From Streptomyces sp. Je 1-369 (GTDB lineage: Bacteria > Actinomycetota > Actinomycetes > Streptomycetales > Streptomycetaceae): a stretch of DNA of 64,000 nucleotides. Positions 35,198 to 44,861 of this stretch are shown piece after piece; positions within the stretch are counted from its first letter, which is position 1; each line of letters starts with the position of its first letter. The translations under genes were made by a program, and so were the position numbers. A model generated the notes under the pieces. The model was not told the origin of the DNA. It ran no database searches and saw only the letters and a program-made list of their open reading frames with translations. The DNA is taken from positions 4,679,254-4,743,253 of the forward strand of contig NZ_CP101750.1 in NCBI RefSeq assembly GCF_026810505.1, given 5' to 3'.

Positions 35198-36252
35198 GCC
35201 GTAAGCCGACGCTCGCGGTCGTCGGAGCGACCGGGGCCGTCGGCACCGTCATGCTCCAGATCCTGTCGCAGCACGCCGACATCTGGGGCGAGATCCGACT
35301 CGTCGCCTCTCCGCGCTCGGCCGGCAAGAAGCTGGCCGTGCGTGGGGAGGAGAGCGAGGTCCTTGCCCTGTCCGAGGAAGTCTTCGACGGGGTCGACGTC
35401 GCCATGTTCGACGTACCCGACGAGGTGGCCGCGCAGTGGGCGCCCGTCGCCGCCGCCAAGGGCGTCGTCGTGGTCGACAACTCCGCCGCCTTCCGGATGG
35501 ACCCGGACGTCCCGCTGGTCGTCCCCGAGGTCAACCCGCACGCCGCGCGCGTGCGGCCGCGCGGCATCGTCGCCAACCCGAACTGCACGACGCTCTCGAT
35601 GATCGTCGCCGTCGGCGCGCTGCACGCCGAGTTCGGCCTGCGCGAGCTCATCGTCTCCTCGTACCAAGCGGTGAGCGGGGCCGGGCGCGATGGCGTGGAC
35701 ACGCTGCGGCGGCAGCTGAAGCTGGTCGCGGGCAGCGAGCTCGGCACCAGCCCCGGAGACGTACGCAGGGCCGTCGGCGACGACACCGGGCCCTTCCCCG
35801 AGCCCGTCGCGCTGAACGTCGTGCCGTGGGCCGGGTCGCTGAAGGACGACGGCTGGTCGTCGGAGGAGATGAAGGTACGGGACGAGTCGCGGAAGATCCT
35901 CGGGCTCCCGGGGCTTCGCGTCGCCGCGACGTGCGTACGCGTGCCCGTCGTCACCACCCACTCGCTGACCGTCCACGCGCGCTTCGAGGACGAGGTCACG
36001 GTGGACCGCGCGCGCGAGATCCTCGCCACCGCGCCGGGCGTCGTCCTGTTCGACAACCCGGCCGCCGGGGAGTTCCCCACCCCCGCGGACGTCGTCGGCA
36101 CCGACCCCACCTGGGTGGGCCGGGTACGGCGGTCGCTGGACGACCCCACCGCGCTGGAACTCTTCGTGTGCGGGGACAACCTGCGCAAGGGGGCCGCGCT
36201 GAACACCGCTCAGATCGCGGAGCTGGTGGCCGGGGAGTTCACCGCCGGCTGA
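35194..36252 (+). CDS. asd: Aspartate-semialdehyde dehydrogenase
   Basis: 352 aa. The N-terminal NADP-binding fold is [16 protein letters not shown]; the catalytic Cys131 is in NPNCTT, with substrate-binding [13 protein letters not shown] and the HSLTVHARF segment. It reduces aspartyl phosphate made by Ask. The ATGA overlap shows an ask-asd operon as in other streptomycetes. Confidence 0.97.
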   Translation: MSRKPTLAVVGATGAVGTVMLQILSQHADIWGEIRLVASPRSAGKKLAVRGEESEVLALSEEVFDGVDVAMFDVPDEVAAQWAPVAAAKGVVVVDNSAAFRMDPDVPLVVPEVNPHAARVRPRGIVANPNCTTLSMIVAVGALHAEFGLRELIVSSYQAVSGAGRDGVDTLRRQLKLVAGSELGTSPGDVRRAVGDDTGPFPEPVALNVVPWAGSLKDDGWSSEEMKVRDESRKILGLPGLRVAATCVRVPVVTTHSLTVHARFEDEVTVDRAREILATAPGVVLFDNPAAGEFPTPADVVGTDPTWVGRVRRSLDDPTALELFVCGDNLRKGAALNTAQIAELVAGEFTAG

Positions 36253-36599
36253 GGCCGACTTCGCGTCACGGCCGGTATTGGTACATACCACCCCAGGGCC
36301 GAGCCCTATGGGGGATCTGTGTAAGTTCTGTGTCCAACTCAGTGGTCGTGCGTCCTTGAAGTGGATCATCTCCGCGTTCGAAGATTCGCATCTGATCACT
36401 GCAACCGGCGACGGGCGGGGGGACGTCTTTAGCGGTCGCCCTTCAGGGGCGGCCCGAGCGCCGGAATAATGGGCATAGGGGAAGAGCTGGTACGCATGGG
36501 GGCATTTGATGCATCGTCACGAGCGGTGCCCGCGCGACCTGCCGCAAACGCGACGACGGATGCGTACAACCCTGATGGGGGGAAGCGTGTCCAACAAGC
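36253..36599. other. Intergenic region between asd and the sigma-factor gene
   Basis: 347 bp. Short frames here lack ribosome sites and coding bias. It probably holds the sigma operon promoter; no strong hairpin terminator after asd was seen. Confidence 0.4.
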
Positions 36600-37262
36600 G
36601 TGGCAGAGGTACTCGACTTCACAGCGGTACAGGCGAGAGGCGCGGCGACACTGCGCCCCACTCGTCGTCCCCGCGCGACCGGTGGCATGCCGGTGATCGC
36701 ACCCATGCCCGCGGCGCGTCCGACCCGCATCCCGGCGCAGCGCGAGGGCGCTGACGACACGATGACCGCGGGCACAACAGTCGACCATCTCACCGAGACC
36801 TACCGCGCCCACTACAGGTCGCTGCTCGGCCTCGCCGCGCTGCTCCTGGACGACACGGCGTCCTGCGAGGACGTCGTGCAGGAGGCGTTCATCAGGGTGC
36901 ACTCGGCGCGCAAGAGGGTGCGGGACCCCGAGAAGACGCTGGCCTATCTGCGCCAGACCGTCGTCAACCTCTCGCGGTCCGCGCTGCGCCGACGCATCCT
37001 CGGGCTGAAGCTGCTCTCGAAGCCGATGCCCGACATGGCGAGCGCGGAGGAGGGGGCGTACGACCAGCTGGAACGCGACGAGCTGATCAAGGCCATGCGC
37101 GGCCTTCAGCGGCGCCAGCGCGAGGTCCTCGTGCTGCGCTACTTCGCCGACATGACCGAGGCGCAGGTCGCCGAGACGCTCGGCATATCGCTGGGTTCCG
37201 TGAAGGCGTACGGCTCGCGCGGCATCGCGGCCCTGCGGGTCGCCATGGAGGCGCCGGCATGA
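36600..37262 (+). CDS. SigE-family ECF-type RNA polymerase sigma factor
   Basis: 220 aa from GTG 36600; starts at 36690 or 36762 remain possible because region 2 begins only near residue 62. Sigma2 (YRAHYRSLLGLAALLLDDTASCEDVVQEAFIRVHSARKRV) and sigma4 (LQRRQREVLVLRYFADMTEAQVAETLGISLGSVKAYGSRGIAALR) are complete. The stop overlaps the next ATG by ATGA; that gene looks like a membrane anti-sigma or cognate sensor. Confidence 0.85.
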   Translation: MAEVLDFTAVQARGAATLRPTRRPRATGGMPVIAPMPAARPTRIPAQREGADDTMTAGTTVDHLTETYRAHYRSLLGLAALLLDDTASCEDVVQEAFIRVHSARKRVRDPEKTLAYLRQTVVNLSRSALRRRILGLKLLSKPMPDMASAEEGAYDQLERDELIKAMRGLQRRQREVLVLRYFADMTEAQVAETLGISLGSVKAYGSRGIAALRVAMEAPA

Positions 37263-38530
37263 GTGAGCGCAAGCGTGACGAGCAGGGCGGAATCGAGCGG
37301 CATGGCAGGAACGACGACGTGAACCACGGTCCCGTAGGCGATCCCGATTCCGATACCGGGTCCGACACCGGGTCCGAGACAGCGCCTGAGTCTGTGGCGG
37401 GGTCGGAGGCTGAGCCGGGAGCGGATGACGGTGCCGGTGCCGGTGCTGGTTTGGAGCGGCTTCGCGCCGTCGTCGGGGGCGGAGCCGGTTCCGAGGCGGA
37501 GCCCGGCTCCGGAGGAGCGCGGGACACGCAGGGTCACGACGAGGACCTCGGCTCCGACGAACTCGCACTGCGGCGGCTGATGCGGCAGGCCGTGCAGGAG
37601 ATCGAGCCGGGTGACCGCGCCCTCGACCACCTGCGGCAGGCCGTCCCCGCGCGCCGGGCCCGCAAGCGCCAGGCCGTCGTCGGCCTGGCCGCCGCCGCGC
37701 TCTTCATCGGCACCGCCGTTCCCGCCCTGGTGCACGTCACCACCTCCAACGGCGACTCCGACGACCGCACCTCGATCGCGGGCAACAGCCAGGACGCGCA
37801 GGGCGGCTCCGGTCAGGGCAAGGGGCCTGACGGGGGCGAGAAGGACGCCGGGGCGAAGCCCGACAAGTCCAAGGGCAAGGACAAGAAGGACAAGAAGGAG
37901 AAGAAGGAAGGCAAGGGGAAGGGCGGCACGGGCGGCGGCGGTACGGGATCGCCCGACCCCTCCACCTCCGAGGCCGCCAGCTCCCCCGCCTGCGACGCCA
38001 CCCAGCTCGGCGCCACCGGCAGCACGAACCCGGCGGACGCCAACGGCGCGGTGTACGGCTCCTTCCGCGTCTCCAACATCTCCGACAGCAGCTGCACCGT
38101 CGAGGCGGCGGGTGCCGTCGGCGCGGTGGCGCAGGGCGCGGCCGACCCGGCGAAGGTCGGCGTCATCGACCACACGGCGGGCGACGCGGCGGCCGGACTG
38201 CCCGACCCGTCGCTCGAGGCCAGCCCGCTCGTACTGCAGCCCGGCGCGGCGTACGAGGTGAAGTTCGCCTGGCTGCCGTCGGACAAGTGTGCGACGGACG
38301 GCGGGGAGCCCACGCCCAACCCGACGCCCTCCGAGGGCGGCGGCGGGACTCCTGAGGGCGGGACGCCCGACGGTACGAGCGCGCAGCTGGAGCGGTCGGA
38401 CGGCGGCGTGACCGACGGCAGCGTCGTGGTCTCCCTGACCGCGGAGGCGGGGGCGCCCACAGCGGGGACGACGATCACCAACGCGTGTGCGGGGACGGTG
38501 TACCGCACCGGGGTGCTGCCCGCTTCCTAG
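37259..38530 (+). CDS. Single-pass membrane protein, probable anti-sigma partner
   Basis: 423 aa. A long acidic Gly/Glu-rich N-terminus (about 1-95) precedes a conserved-looking LRRLMRQAVQEIEPGDRALDHLRQAVPARRARKR stretch, one membrane helix (about 140-160), a Lys/Gly-rich linker and an extracellular domain with paired cysteines (CDATQLG, SSCTVEA) that resembles DUF4232. The topology and coupling to the sigma gene suggest that it senses the cell exterior and restrains the sigma factor. Not proven. Confidence 0.78.
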   Translation: MSERKRDEQGGIERHGRNDDVNHGPVGDPDSDTGSDTGSETAPESVAGSEAEPGADDGAGAGAGLERLRAVVGGGAGSEAEPGSGGARDTQGHDEDLGSDELALRRLMRQAVQEIEPGDRALDHLRQAVPARRARKRQAVVGLAAAALFIGTAVPALVHVTTSNGDSDDRTSIAGNSQDAQGGSGQGKGPDGGEKDAGAKPDKSKGKDKKDKKEKKEGKGKGGTGGGGTGSPDPSTSEAASSPACDATQLGATGSTNPADANGAVYGSFRVSNISDSSCTVEAAGAVGAVAQGAADPAKVGVIDHTAGDAAAGLPDPSLEASPLVLQPGAAYEVKFAWLPSDKCATDGGEPTPNPTPSEGGGGTPEGGTPDGTSAQLERSDGGVTDGSVVVSLTAEAGAPTAGTTITNACAGTVYRTGVLPAS

Positions 38531-38613
38531 GCCGGTCTACGATCGCGTTCCGGTGACGGTGCAACCCCCGTCGACCAGGCGTTCAGTAGCCGACCCAGGG
38601 AGATGGGGCACGG

Positions 38614-38985
38614 ATGGGTCTCAAGGCGGGCCAGCGGGTGGTGCTGGCAGCGGACACCCCGCTGACCGATACGGCCGAGGTGGCGGGGGTGGTCGTGGGG
38701 TTCCTGTCCCTGGCGGCGGGCACCGTCGGCACCGTCGAGCAGGTGGTCGGCCACCAGGACGAGAGCGACGACGTGCGCGAGTACGAGCGGCTCAAGTCGC
38801 TGCTCGACGCCTTCGGGGGCGAGATGCCCACGGGGAGCAGGAAGCAGCTCGAAGAGAAGGTCGGTGCGCTGGAACCCGCGTGGACCGCCTTCCAGGAACG
38901 GGCGCCGCGTGTGAGCGTGCGGGTCCGCTTCGACAACGGGTTCATCCTCGACGGGGCCGACGAGGGCGTCTTCGTCCCTGCCTGA
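38614..38985 (+). CDS. Conserved hypothetical protein
   Basis: 123 aa with GGAGA upstream of ATG. It opens LKAGQRVVLAADTPLTDTAEVAGVVVGFLSLAAGTVGTVE and has no signal or membrane helix long enough to be sure of. Ends in a small beta-rich VSVRVRFDNGFILDG. No family named. Confidence 0.68.
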   Translation: MGLKAGQRVVLAADTPLTDTAEVAGVVVGFLSLAAGTVGTVEQVVGHQDESDDVREYERLKSLLDAFGGEMPTGSRKQLEEKVGALEPAWTAFQERAPRVSVRVRFDNGFILDGADEGVFVPA

Positions 38986-38995
38986 GGCGCGAGCT

Positions 38996-39850
38996 CTAGG
39001 CGGTGGCCTCGGTCTCGGCCTTGGACTCGGTCTCGGTCTTGGTCTGGGCCTCGGCGTCGGTCTCCGTGGGCTCCGGGTCGGGGAGCAGGCCGAGTCGTGC
39101 GTCGCGGGCGAACTCCGCCTCGCGGCGGAACAGCCGGAACCACATGAAGAGGACGAAGCCGGCGAAGACGAACCACTCGCCGGTGTAGCCGAGGTTCTGG
39201 AACGCCTTCAGGTCCAGGCCCGTGTTGTTCGGCGCGGTCGCCGGGACCGCCTTCATGCCCGCGTCGGCCTTGTCGAGAGTGATCCACGCGTCGTACACGT
39301 CGTCGCGTACGAGGTTCACCAGTGACGCCGAGCTGATCGCGCCCAGCTGGTCCTTCGGCAGGCCGCCCGCGGCGCTGACGCCGTTGGAACCCGGGCTCTC
39401 CGAGGCCTGGAGTGCCCCCTTGACGGTGACCTCGCCCTCGGGGGCGGCCGGGGCCTTCGCGGCGTTCGCGTCGCCGGGGAGCCAGCCGCGGACCACGGGC
39501 AGTGACTTTCCGTCGTCCGTACGGAGCAGCGTCAGCACGTAGAACCCGTGCTTCTCGTCCAACTCGCGATCCGGTACGAGGAGTTGCCTGCCGTAACGGC
39601 CCGTTGCCGTGGCCTGCTCGCCGGAGGTTTCCTTGTCCACGGGGAGCAGGGAGCGGAGGGGGCGGGCCTTGGCGTCGCCGTTCGCCTCCGCGGACTGCTC
39701 CTTGGCCTGCTCCTTGGCGGACTCGTGATCCTGTACGCGGTCCTCGAAGCGGCCGAGCTGCCAGGAACCCATGAAGATGCAGAAGGGGATGGCCAGCACG
39801 ACGAAGACGTTGATCCCCCACCAGCGGGGCGTCAGCAGAAACCGGTACAC
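38996..39850 (-). CDS. SURF1-family cytochrome oxidase assembly protein
   Basis: 284 aa. First membrane helix is PRWWGINVFVVLAIPFCIFMGSWQLGRF, with a second near 232-250 (GEWFVFAGFVLFMWFRLF), enclosing an extracytoplasmic domain with the VRGWLP motif. This is the SURF1 layout. It assists haem-copper oxidase assembly. The C-terminus has a Glu/Thr/Ala repeat of about 25 residues from near-repetitive DNA (39003-39065). Confidence 0.92.
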   Translation of the reverse strand: MYRFLLTPRWWGINVFVVLAIPFCIFMGSWQLGRFEDRVQDHESAKEQAKEQSAEANGDAKARPLRSLLPVDKETSGEQATATGRYGRQLLVPDRELDEKHGFYVLTLLRTDDGKSLPVVRGWLPGDANAAKAPAAPEGEVTVKGALQASESPGSNGVSAAGGLPKDQLGAISSASLVNLVRDDVYDAWITLDKADAGMKAVPATAPNNTGLDLKAFQNLGYTGEWFVFAGFVLFMWFRLFRREAEFARDARLGLLPDPEPTETDAEAQTKTETESKAETEATA

Positions 39851-39890
39851 ACCCCCACGGTACGGGGCCCCTACGGGGCGCCTGCCCCTG

Positions 39891-39928
39891 GGGTCCGCCC
39901 CCGCACCGCTCGGTGCGGGGGCGGACCC
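39891..39928 (-). terminator. Strong hairpin terminator after the S9 peptidase gene
   Basis: A perfect 18-bp stem (GGGTCCGCCCCCGCACCG and its complement) with a minimal loop, 34 bp beyond the peptidase stop. It also separates it from the SURF1 gene on the same strand. Confidence 0.8.
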
Positions 39929-39962
39929 GCGTGGGGCTCAGCGCTCCGCTGTCCGCTGTCCG

Positions 39963-41804
39963 CTAGGGGAGGTGGCGGGAGGCGAAGCTCAGTTCCAGGG
40001 CGATCTGCTTGATGCGTTCGTCCACGACCAGTGACCCGTGGCCCGCGTCATAGCGGTACACCTCGTGCGTCGCGCCCCGCGAGGCCAGGCGGTTCACGTA
40101 GTTGTCGATCTGGCGGATCGGGCAGCGGGGGTCGTTGACGCCCGCGGAGATGTAGACGGGGGCCTTCACGTCGTCCACGTACGTGAGCGGGGACGACGCG
40201 CGGAAGCGGTCGGGGACCTCCTCCGGCGTGCCGCCGAGCAGCGTGCGGTCCATGGACTTCAGCGCTTCCATCTCGTCGTGGTACGCCGTCACGTAGTCCG
40301 CGACGGGCACCGCCGCCAGACCGACCGCCCAGGACTCGGGCTGCGTGCCGAGGCCGAGCAGGGTGAGGTACCCGCCCCAGGAGCCGCCCGCGAGGACGAG
40401 CCGGTCGGGGTCGGCGAGGCCGGACGTGACCGCCCACTCCCGCACCGCCGCGATGTCCTCCAGCTCGATGAGGCCGACGCGGTGCTTGAGGGCGTCGGTC
40501 CACTCCCTGCCGTACCCCGTGGAGCCGCGGTAGTTGACGCGGACGACCGCGTACCCGTGGTCGACCCAGGCCGCCGGGCCCGCCGCGAAGGAGTCGCTGT
40601 CGTGCCAGGTGGGGCCGCCGTGGACCTCGAAGACGGTGGGGAGGGGGCCGGAGGAGCCGGCCGGGCGCTGCACCAGTGCGTGGATGCGGCCGCCGGGACC
40701 GTCCACCCACACGTCCTCCACCGGCACGGACTTCGGCGCCTTCATGCCGGGCGGGTCCAGGACCACGCCGCCCGCCGTGGAGCGGACCACCGGCGGCTCG
40801 GCTGCCGACGACCACATGTACTCCACCGAGCCGTCGGGGCGTGCCGTCGCGCCGGAGACGGAGCCCGCGGGAGTGTCGATGCGGGTGAGCGCCGCCGTCG
40901 CCAGGTCGTAGCGGAACAGTTCGCCGCGGGCCTCGAAGCCGTGGGCCACCAGGAGCGCGGAGCCGTCCGGGTACCACTCGGCGCTCACGTCGCCCGGCAG
41001 GCCGAGCACCAGGTCGTTCTCCTCGCCCGAGGCGACGTCCCACACCATCGGCTCCCAGCGGCCGCGCCGCTGATGTCCGACGAGCAGCCGCGTGTCGCCG
41101 TCGACCGGGGCGAAGCCGAGGACCTCTAGGCCCAGCTCGACCGTGCCGCCCTTCGTGTCGTCCAGCTCGGCGACGGTCGAGCCGTCGGGCCTGATCACCC
41201 GGAGGGCGGAGTGCATCGCGTCGCCGTGCTCCGTGTGCTCGACGGCGATCAGCGTGCCGTCGTGCGAGAGGTCGCCGACGCCCGCCGACTCCCGGTGGCG
41301 GTACACCTCGACCGGGGCGGGGCTGTCAGGACGTACGACATGGATCGTCGATCCTTCGTCGTCCGTCGAGCGGCCCACGACCACCGTCCCGCCGTCCCTG
41401 CCGAGGGCGAGACCCGCCGGATAGGAGGGTTCGAGGCCGTGCACCGCGGGCTCGTCGGTGCCCCCGGCGAACGGCTGGCGCCGCCAGATGCCGAACTCGT
41501 CGCCGTCCGTGTCGTCGAACCACCAGATCCACTCGCCGTCCGGCGACAGCGCGCCGTCCGTCGTGCCGTTCGGCCGCTCCGTCACCTGGCGCTGGGCGCC
41601 GGTCGCCCTGTCCCACGCGTACAGCTCATACGTCCCCGTCGCGTTGGACACGAACAGGGAGCGCTCCGGAGCGTCCTCCGCCCAGTCCGGCAAGGACACC
41701 CGCGGTGCCCTGAACCGCTTCTCCCAATCCGGCATCCCCGACATAGCAGGCACCCCTGCGTCGTTTCCTGCACCCGGCCCGCTCGTCGCACCCGTCTCGC
41801 TCAT
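39963..41804 (-). CDS. S9-family peptidase (prolyl oligopeptidase / acylaminoacyl peptidase type)
   Basis: 613 aa. The first about 350 residues form a beta-propeller (repeated WDxASG and RPDG strands); the catalytic alpha/beta-hydrolase domain follows, with Ser475 in AGGSWGGYLT, Asp in GVNDPRCP and His in YDAGHGSL. No signal peptide, so cytosolic. It would trim short peptides. Divergent from the methyltransferase gene. Confidence 0.93.
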   Translation of the reverse strand: MSETGATSGPGAGNDAGVPAMSGMPDWEKRFRAPRVSLPDWAEDAPERSLFVSNATGTYELYAWDRATGAQRQVTERPNGTTDGALSPDGEWIWWFDDTDGDEFGIWRRQPFAGGTDEPAVHGLEPSYPAGLALGRDGGTVVVGRSTDDEGSTIHVVRPDSPAPVEVYRHRESAGVGDLSHDGTLIAVEHTEHGDAMHSALRVIRPDGSTVAELDDTKGGTVELGLEVLGFAPVDGDTRLLVGHQRRGRWEPMVWDVASGEENDLVLGLPGDVSAEWYPDGSALLVAHGFEARGELFRYDLATAALTRIDTPAGSVSGATARPDGSVEYMWSSAAEPPVVRSTAGGVVLDPPGMKAPKSVPVEDVWVDGPGGRIHALVQRPAGSSGPLPTVFEVHGGPTWHDSDSFAAGPAAWVDHGYAVVRVNYRGSTGYGREWTDALKHRVGLIELEDIAAVREWAVTSGLADPDRLVLAGGSWGGYLTLLGLGTQPESWAVGLAAVPVADYVTAYHDEMEALKSMDRTLLGGTPEEVPDRFRASSPLTYVDDVKAPVYISAGVNDPRCPIRQIDNYVNRLASRGATHEVYRYDAGHGSLVVDERIKQIALELSFASRHLP

Positions 41805-41856
41805 GCCCCCATAGTGCCTGCCCCCGCCGACAATCCGCTGGCGGGATTCCCCAGCC

Positions 41857-41865
41857 TGTGGATAA
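41857..41865. promoter_or_regulatory. DnaA-box-like 9-mer
   Basis: TGTGGATAA is the exact complement of the consensus TTATCCACA. It stands alone in the short divergent promoter region and overlaps the possible -10 of the methyltransferase gene. Confidence 0.4.
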
Positions 41866-41875
41866 CTTTCCGACC

Positions 41876-42709
41876 ATGTACTCCCCGACGCCCGCCGACT
41901 GGCGCGAGACCAACCGGAGACGATGGGACGAGAGGGTCCCTCTCCACCTCGCCAGCGACTATTACGACCTGGAGGCCTTCCGCGCCGGCCAGGACCCGCT
42001 CCGCGACCACGAGCTCGCCGAGGTCGGCGACGTACGCGGGAAGTCCCTGCTGCACCTCCAGTGCCACATCGGCCTGGACACCCTGTCCTGGGCGCGGCAC
42101 GGCGCGTCCCGCGTGGTCGGCCTCGACTTCTCCGAACCCGCCGTCGAGGCGGCCCGCGAGCTCGCCGCCGAGCTCGGCCTCACCCCGGAGCGGGCCACGT
42201 TCGTCGCCGCCGACGTGTACGACGCGGCGGAGGCGGTGCCCGACACCTCGTACGACATCGTCTACACCGGCGTGGGCGCCCTCGGCTGGCTCCCCGACGT
42301 CCAGCGCTGGGCCGAGACCGCCGCCTCACTGGTCGCGCCCGGCGGCTTCCTCTACCTCTCCGAGTTCCATCCGCTCACCGACGTCCTGGACGACGCCACG
42401 GGCTCACGCATCGAGTACGACTACTTCGCGCGCGACGCCTGGGTCGACGAGGCACCCGGCGGGTACGCGGACACGACGACCCCCACCGTCCACAACCGCA
42501 CCGTCGAGTGGCAGCACCCGATCGGCGACGTCGTCTCCGCGCTCGCCGCCGCGGGCCTGCGCATCGAGTTCCTGCGCGAGCGCGACCAGACCCTCTTCGA
42601 ACGCTTCGGCACGCTCGAACTCCGCGACGGCGTCTACCGCTTCCCCGCGGACCGGCCCAGGGTCCCCCTCATGTACTCCCTGCGGGCGAGCAGACCCGTG
42701 GGCCGGTAA
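41876..42709 (+). CDS. Class I SAM-dependent methyltransferase
   Basis: 277 aa from ATG 41876; a GTG six codons upstream is possible. Motif I is LLHLQCHIGLDTLSWARHG, followed by VVGLDFSEPAV and VYTGVGALGWLPD. Substrate unknown. TAACTT lies seven bases before ATG, so a leaderless message is possible. Convergent with the next gene with a 3-bp gap. Confidence 0.88.
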   Translation: MYSPTPADWRETNRRRWDERVPLHLASDYYDLEAFRAGQDPLRDHELAEVGDVRGKSLLHLQCHIGLDTLSWARHGASRVVGLDFSEPAVEAARELAAELGLTPERATFVAADVYDAAEAVPDTSYDIVYTGVGALGWLPDVQRWAETAASLVAPGGFLYLSEFHPLTDVLDDATGSRIEYDYFARDAWVDEAPGGYADTTTPTVHNRTVEWQHPIGDVVSALAAAGLRIEFLRERDQTLFERFGTLELRDGVYRFPADRPRVPLMYSLRASRPVGR

Positions 42710-42712
42710 GGG

Positions 42713-43240
42713 CTACGGCAAGGGTGACGGCGGCCGTAACCAGCCCTCGCACCGCGGTGCGAACTCGCCCAGCTTCGTCCAGTCCCACGACTGCAGCACC
42801 TCGCGGCCCTGGTCGTCGTCCGGCCTGATGACGGCGACGACGACGTCCGACGTGTGCCGGGTGAGGAGCAGCGTCCGCAGCCGGTACGCGACGTCCGAGC
42901 CGCGCTCCGCGGGCGCCACCATCACCTCGCTCAGCAGAAAGATCCGCCCCGAAGCGGTCTGTTCGACGACGGCGGGGGACAGGACGTGGCGGAACGCCTC
43001 CCACCACTCGCTGCCCCGCTCGGCCCGGTAGCCGTAGAGGCAACCGACCAGGCCGCCCGCCACGTGGGCCACGACCATGTCGAAGTCCGTCTGCTGTACG
43101 TCGTGTTCGAAGCGGCGCAGGAAGTCAGGCCGTACACCTGGTCCTGGCCCGCCGCTCGCGTCCACATAGAGGTCGGCGACCGCCTCCCGCTGCCCCTCCG
43201 CCTGCCACCGGCTCAGCCGCCGCAGGAACATCTCCGGCAT
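42713..43240 (-). CDS. GNAT-like acetyltransferase, diverged
   Basis: 175 aa from ATG 43240, chosen for GGAGG five bases upstream; an ATG at 43297 has no ribosome site. FDMVVAHVAGGLVGCLYGYR, RIFLLSEVMVAP and YRLRTLLL follow the beta4-alpha3 pattern of GNAT folds, though the Q/RxxGxG/A loop is altered (ERGSDVA). May be non-enzymatic. Divergent from the SigB-type gene. Confidence 0.7.
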   Translation of the reverse strand: MPEMFLRRLSRWQAEGQREAVADLYVDASGGPGPGVRPDFLRRFEHDVQQTDFDMVVAHVAGGLVGCLYGYRAERGSEWWEAFRHVLSPAVVEQTASGRIFLLSEVMVAPAERGSDVAYRLRTLLLTRHTSDVVVAVIRPDDDQGREVLQSWDWTKLGEFAPRCEGWLRPPSPLP

Positions 43241-43373
43241 GTGCGCCTCCCGCCCCGCCCCGTTGAGGGCGACTCCCCGTGCACCCTGAATCCGCATGGT
43301 GAGCTTAAACCTGGAAGTACTGGGAAGGCGGGACTATGGATATCCGTCCCTTGCCCCGAGCGAAGGTGAACCC

Positions 43374-44264
43374 GTGCAGACACCCACTCAGTTGACTGCG
43401 ACATCTGTACAAGAGGAAGCGCGCACGGCTGTTGCCCCTTGGGAAGAGGTGTCCGGCAGCGAACTGCCGTGGGTCGAGGACGCGGGGAGCGTCGCGCCCA
43501 AGGACGCGCGGGACTTGTCGAAGCTCTTCTTCGACAAGCTCCAGGTCCTCGAAGAGGGCACGCACGAATACCAGTACGCGCGCAACACCCTGATCGAGAT
43601 GAACCTGTCGCTCGTGCACTTCGCGGCCAGTCGGTTCCGCGGCGGCAGCACCGACATCGACGACATCGTGCAGGTCGGCACGATCGGCCTGATCAAGGCC
43701 ATCGACCGCTTCGACCTGTCCCGCGAGGTCGCGTTCAGCACCTTCGCGCTGCCGTACATCTCCGGTGAGATCAAGCGCTTCTTCCGCGACACCACGTGGG
43801 CCGTGCACGTCCCGCGCCGCCTCCAGGAGCTCCGCGTCGACCTGGCGAGGGCCAAGGAGGCGCTGAGCGCCGAGCTGGACCGCGAGCCCACCGTCCGGGA
43901 GCTCGCGGACCACCTCGACCTCACCGAGGAGGAGGTCAACGACGGCCTCGTCGCCGCCAACGGCTACACGGCGGGCTCCATCGACGTCCCCGTCAGCCAG
44001 GACGACGGCTCGCAGGGCCGTGACTACGCCGACGTGCTCGGCGAGGACGACCCCTCCCTCGACCTCTTCGAGGACCTGCACGCGCTCGCCCCGCTCATCG
44101 AGCAGCTGAACGAGCGCGAGCGGCACATCATCGAGATGCGCTTCGGCCAGGAGATGACGCAGGCTCAGATCGGGGACGTGCTCGGGATCTCCCAGATGCA
44201 CGTCTCGCGACTGCTGACACGCACCCTCGCCAAGCTCCGCTCCGGACTGCTCACCGAACGCTGA
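43374..44264 (+). CDS. SigB/SigF-family RNA polymerase sigma factor
   Basis: 296 aa from GTG 43374 (GAAGGTG upstream); the frame extends to 43296 without a better start. Region 2 (YARNTLIEMNLSLVHFAASRFRGGSTDIDDIVQVGTIGLIKAIDRF, then EVAFSTFALPYISGEIKRFFRD), region 3 and region 4.2 (MTQAQIGDVLGISQMHVSRLLTRTLAKLR) are complete. Members control stress response and sporulation and are usually held by RsbW-like anti-sigmas; one such ATPase gene is at 48875. Confidence 0.93.
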   Translation: MQTPTQLTATSVQEEARTAVAPWEEVSGSELPWVEDAGSVAPKDARDLSKLFFDKLQVLEEGTHEYQYARNTLIEMNLSLVHFAASRFRGGSTDIDDIVQVGTIGLIKAIDRFDLSREVAFSTFALPYISGEIKRFFRDTTWAVHVPRRLQELRVDLARAKEALSAELDREPTVRELADHLDLTEEEVNDGLVAANGYTAGSIDVPVSQDDGSQGRDYADVLGEDDPSLDLFEDLHALAPLIEQLNERERHIIEMRFGQEMTQAQIGDVLGISQMHVSRLLTRTLAKLRSGLLTER

Positions 44265-44294
44265 CACCGCGGGCCGGGACGTCGGCCGCCCTCG

Positions 44295-44861
44295 CTACCG
44301 CGACCTCCCCGTGAGCCGTACGTCGGCGATCAGCGGGCGCGGTGACACCGCCGCCCGCGCCTCGGCCACCGTCTGCCGGGCGAGGCACCGCAGCACCGCC
44401 TCCGGAGAGGCGTCCGGCAGCAGGACCAGCGTGATGCGGGCGCGCAGCCGCCGCGGACCCCCGCGCAGCCGCACGCGCACGTGGGCCACGCCTTCGATGC
44501 CGCGCGCCCGCTCGGTCATCGCCGCCGCCAGCGCCGGCCCGGACAGCGTCACGTCGGGCTGCCCCAGCGGCAGTTCGCGCAGGCGCCCACCGCGCACCTG
44601 CGCCCACGCCCACCCCAGGAACAGGAGTACGCCGACGGAGAGCGCGGCGATCACCACCGGCGTCCACCAGCCGTGGTCCCGCCACCGCCCGAGCTCCTCC
44701 CCGTCCACCCACACCCGGTCGGAGCCGAGCCGCGGCACGTCCGACGGCAGCCGGTCACGTACGACATCGGTCGCGGACGCGAGGACGGCGCCCGCACCCA
44801 GGAGCGCCACGGCGAGACAGAGCAGGGCGGTGCGGTTGACGCCGGTACGGAGGCCGCTCAT
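44295..44861 (-). CDS. AmaP-like alkaline-shock membrane anchor protein
   Basis: 188 aa. Two membrane helices (about 10-30 and 66-87) and a C-terminal Asp23/AmaP-like alpha-beta domain (GIEGVAHVRVRLRGGPRRLRARITLVLLPDA). In Firmicutes AmaP anchors Asp23 at the membrane. Last gene of the four-gene minus-strand envelope-stress operon; start overlaps the upstream stop (ATGA). Confidence 0.78.
   Translation of the reverse strand: MSGLRTGVNRTALLCLAVALLGAGAVLASATDVVRDRLPSDVPRLGSDRVWVDGEELGRWRDHGWWTPVVIAALSVGVLLFLGWAWAQVRGGRLRELPLGQPDVTLSGPALAAAMTERARGIEGVAHVRVRLRGGPRRLRARITLVLLPDASPEAVLRCLARQTVAEARAAVSPRPLIADVRLTGRSR

Noticed and set aside
36272..36290. Small palindrome after asd as terminator
   Set aside because: The arms are only about five bases and lie in an otherwise unstructured spacer; too weak to call.
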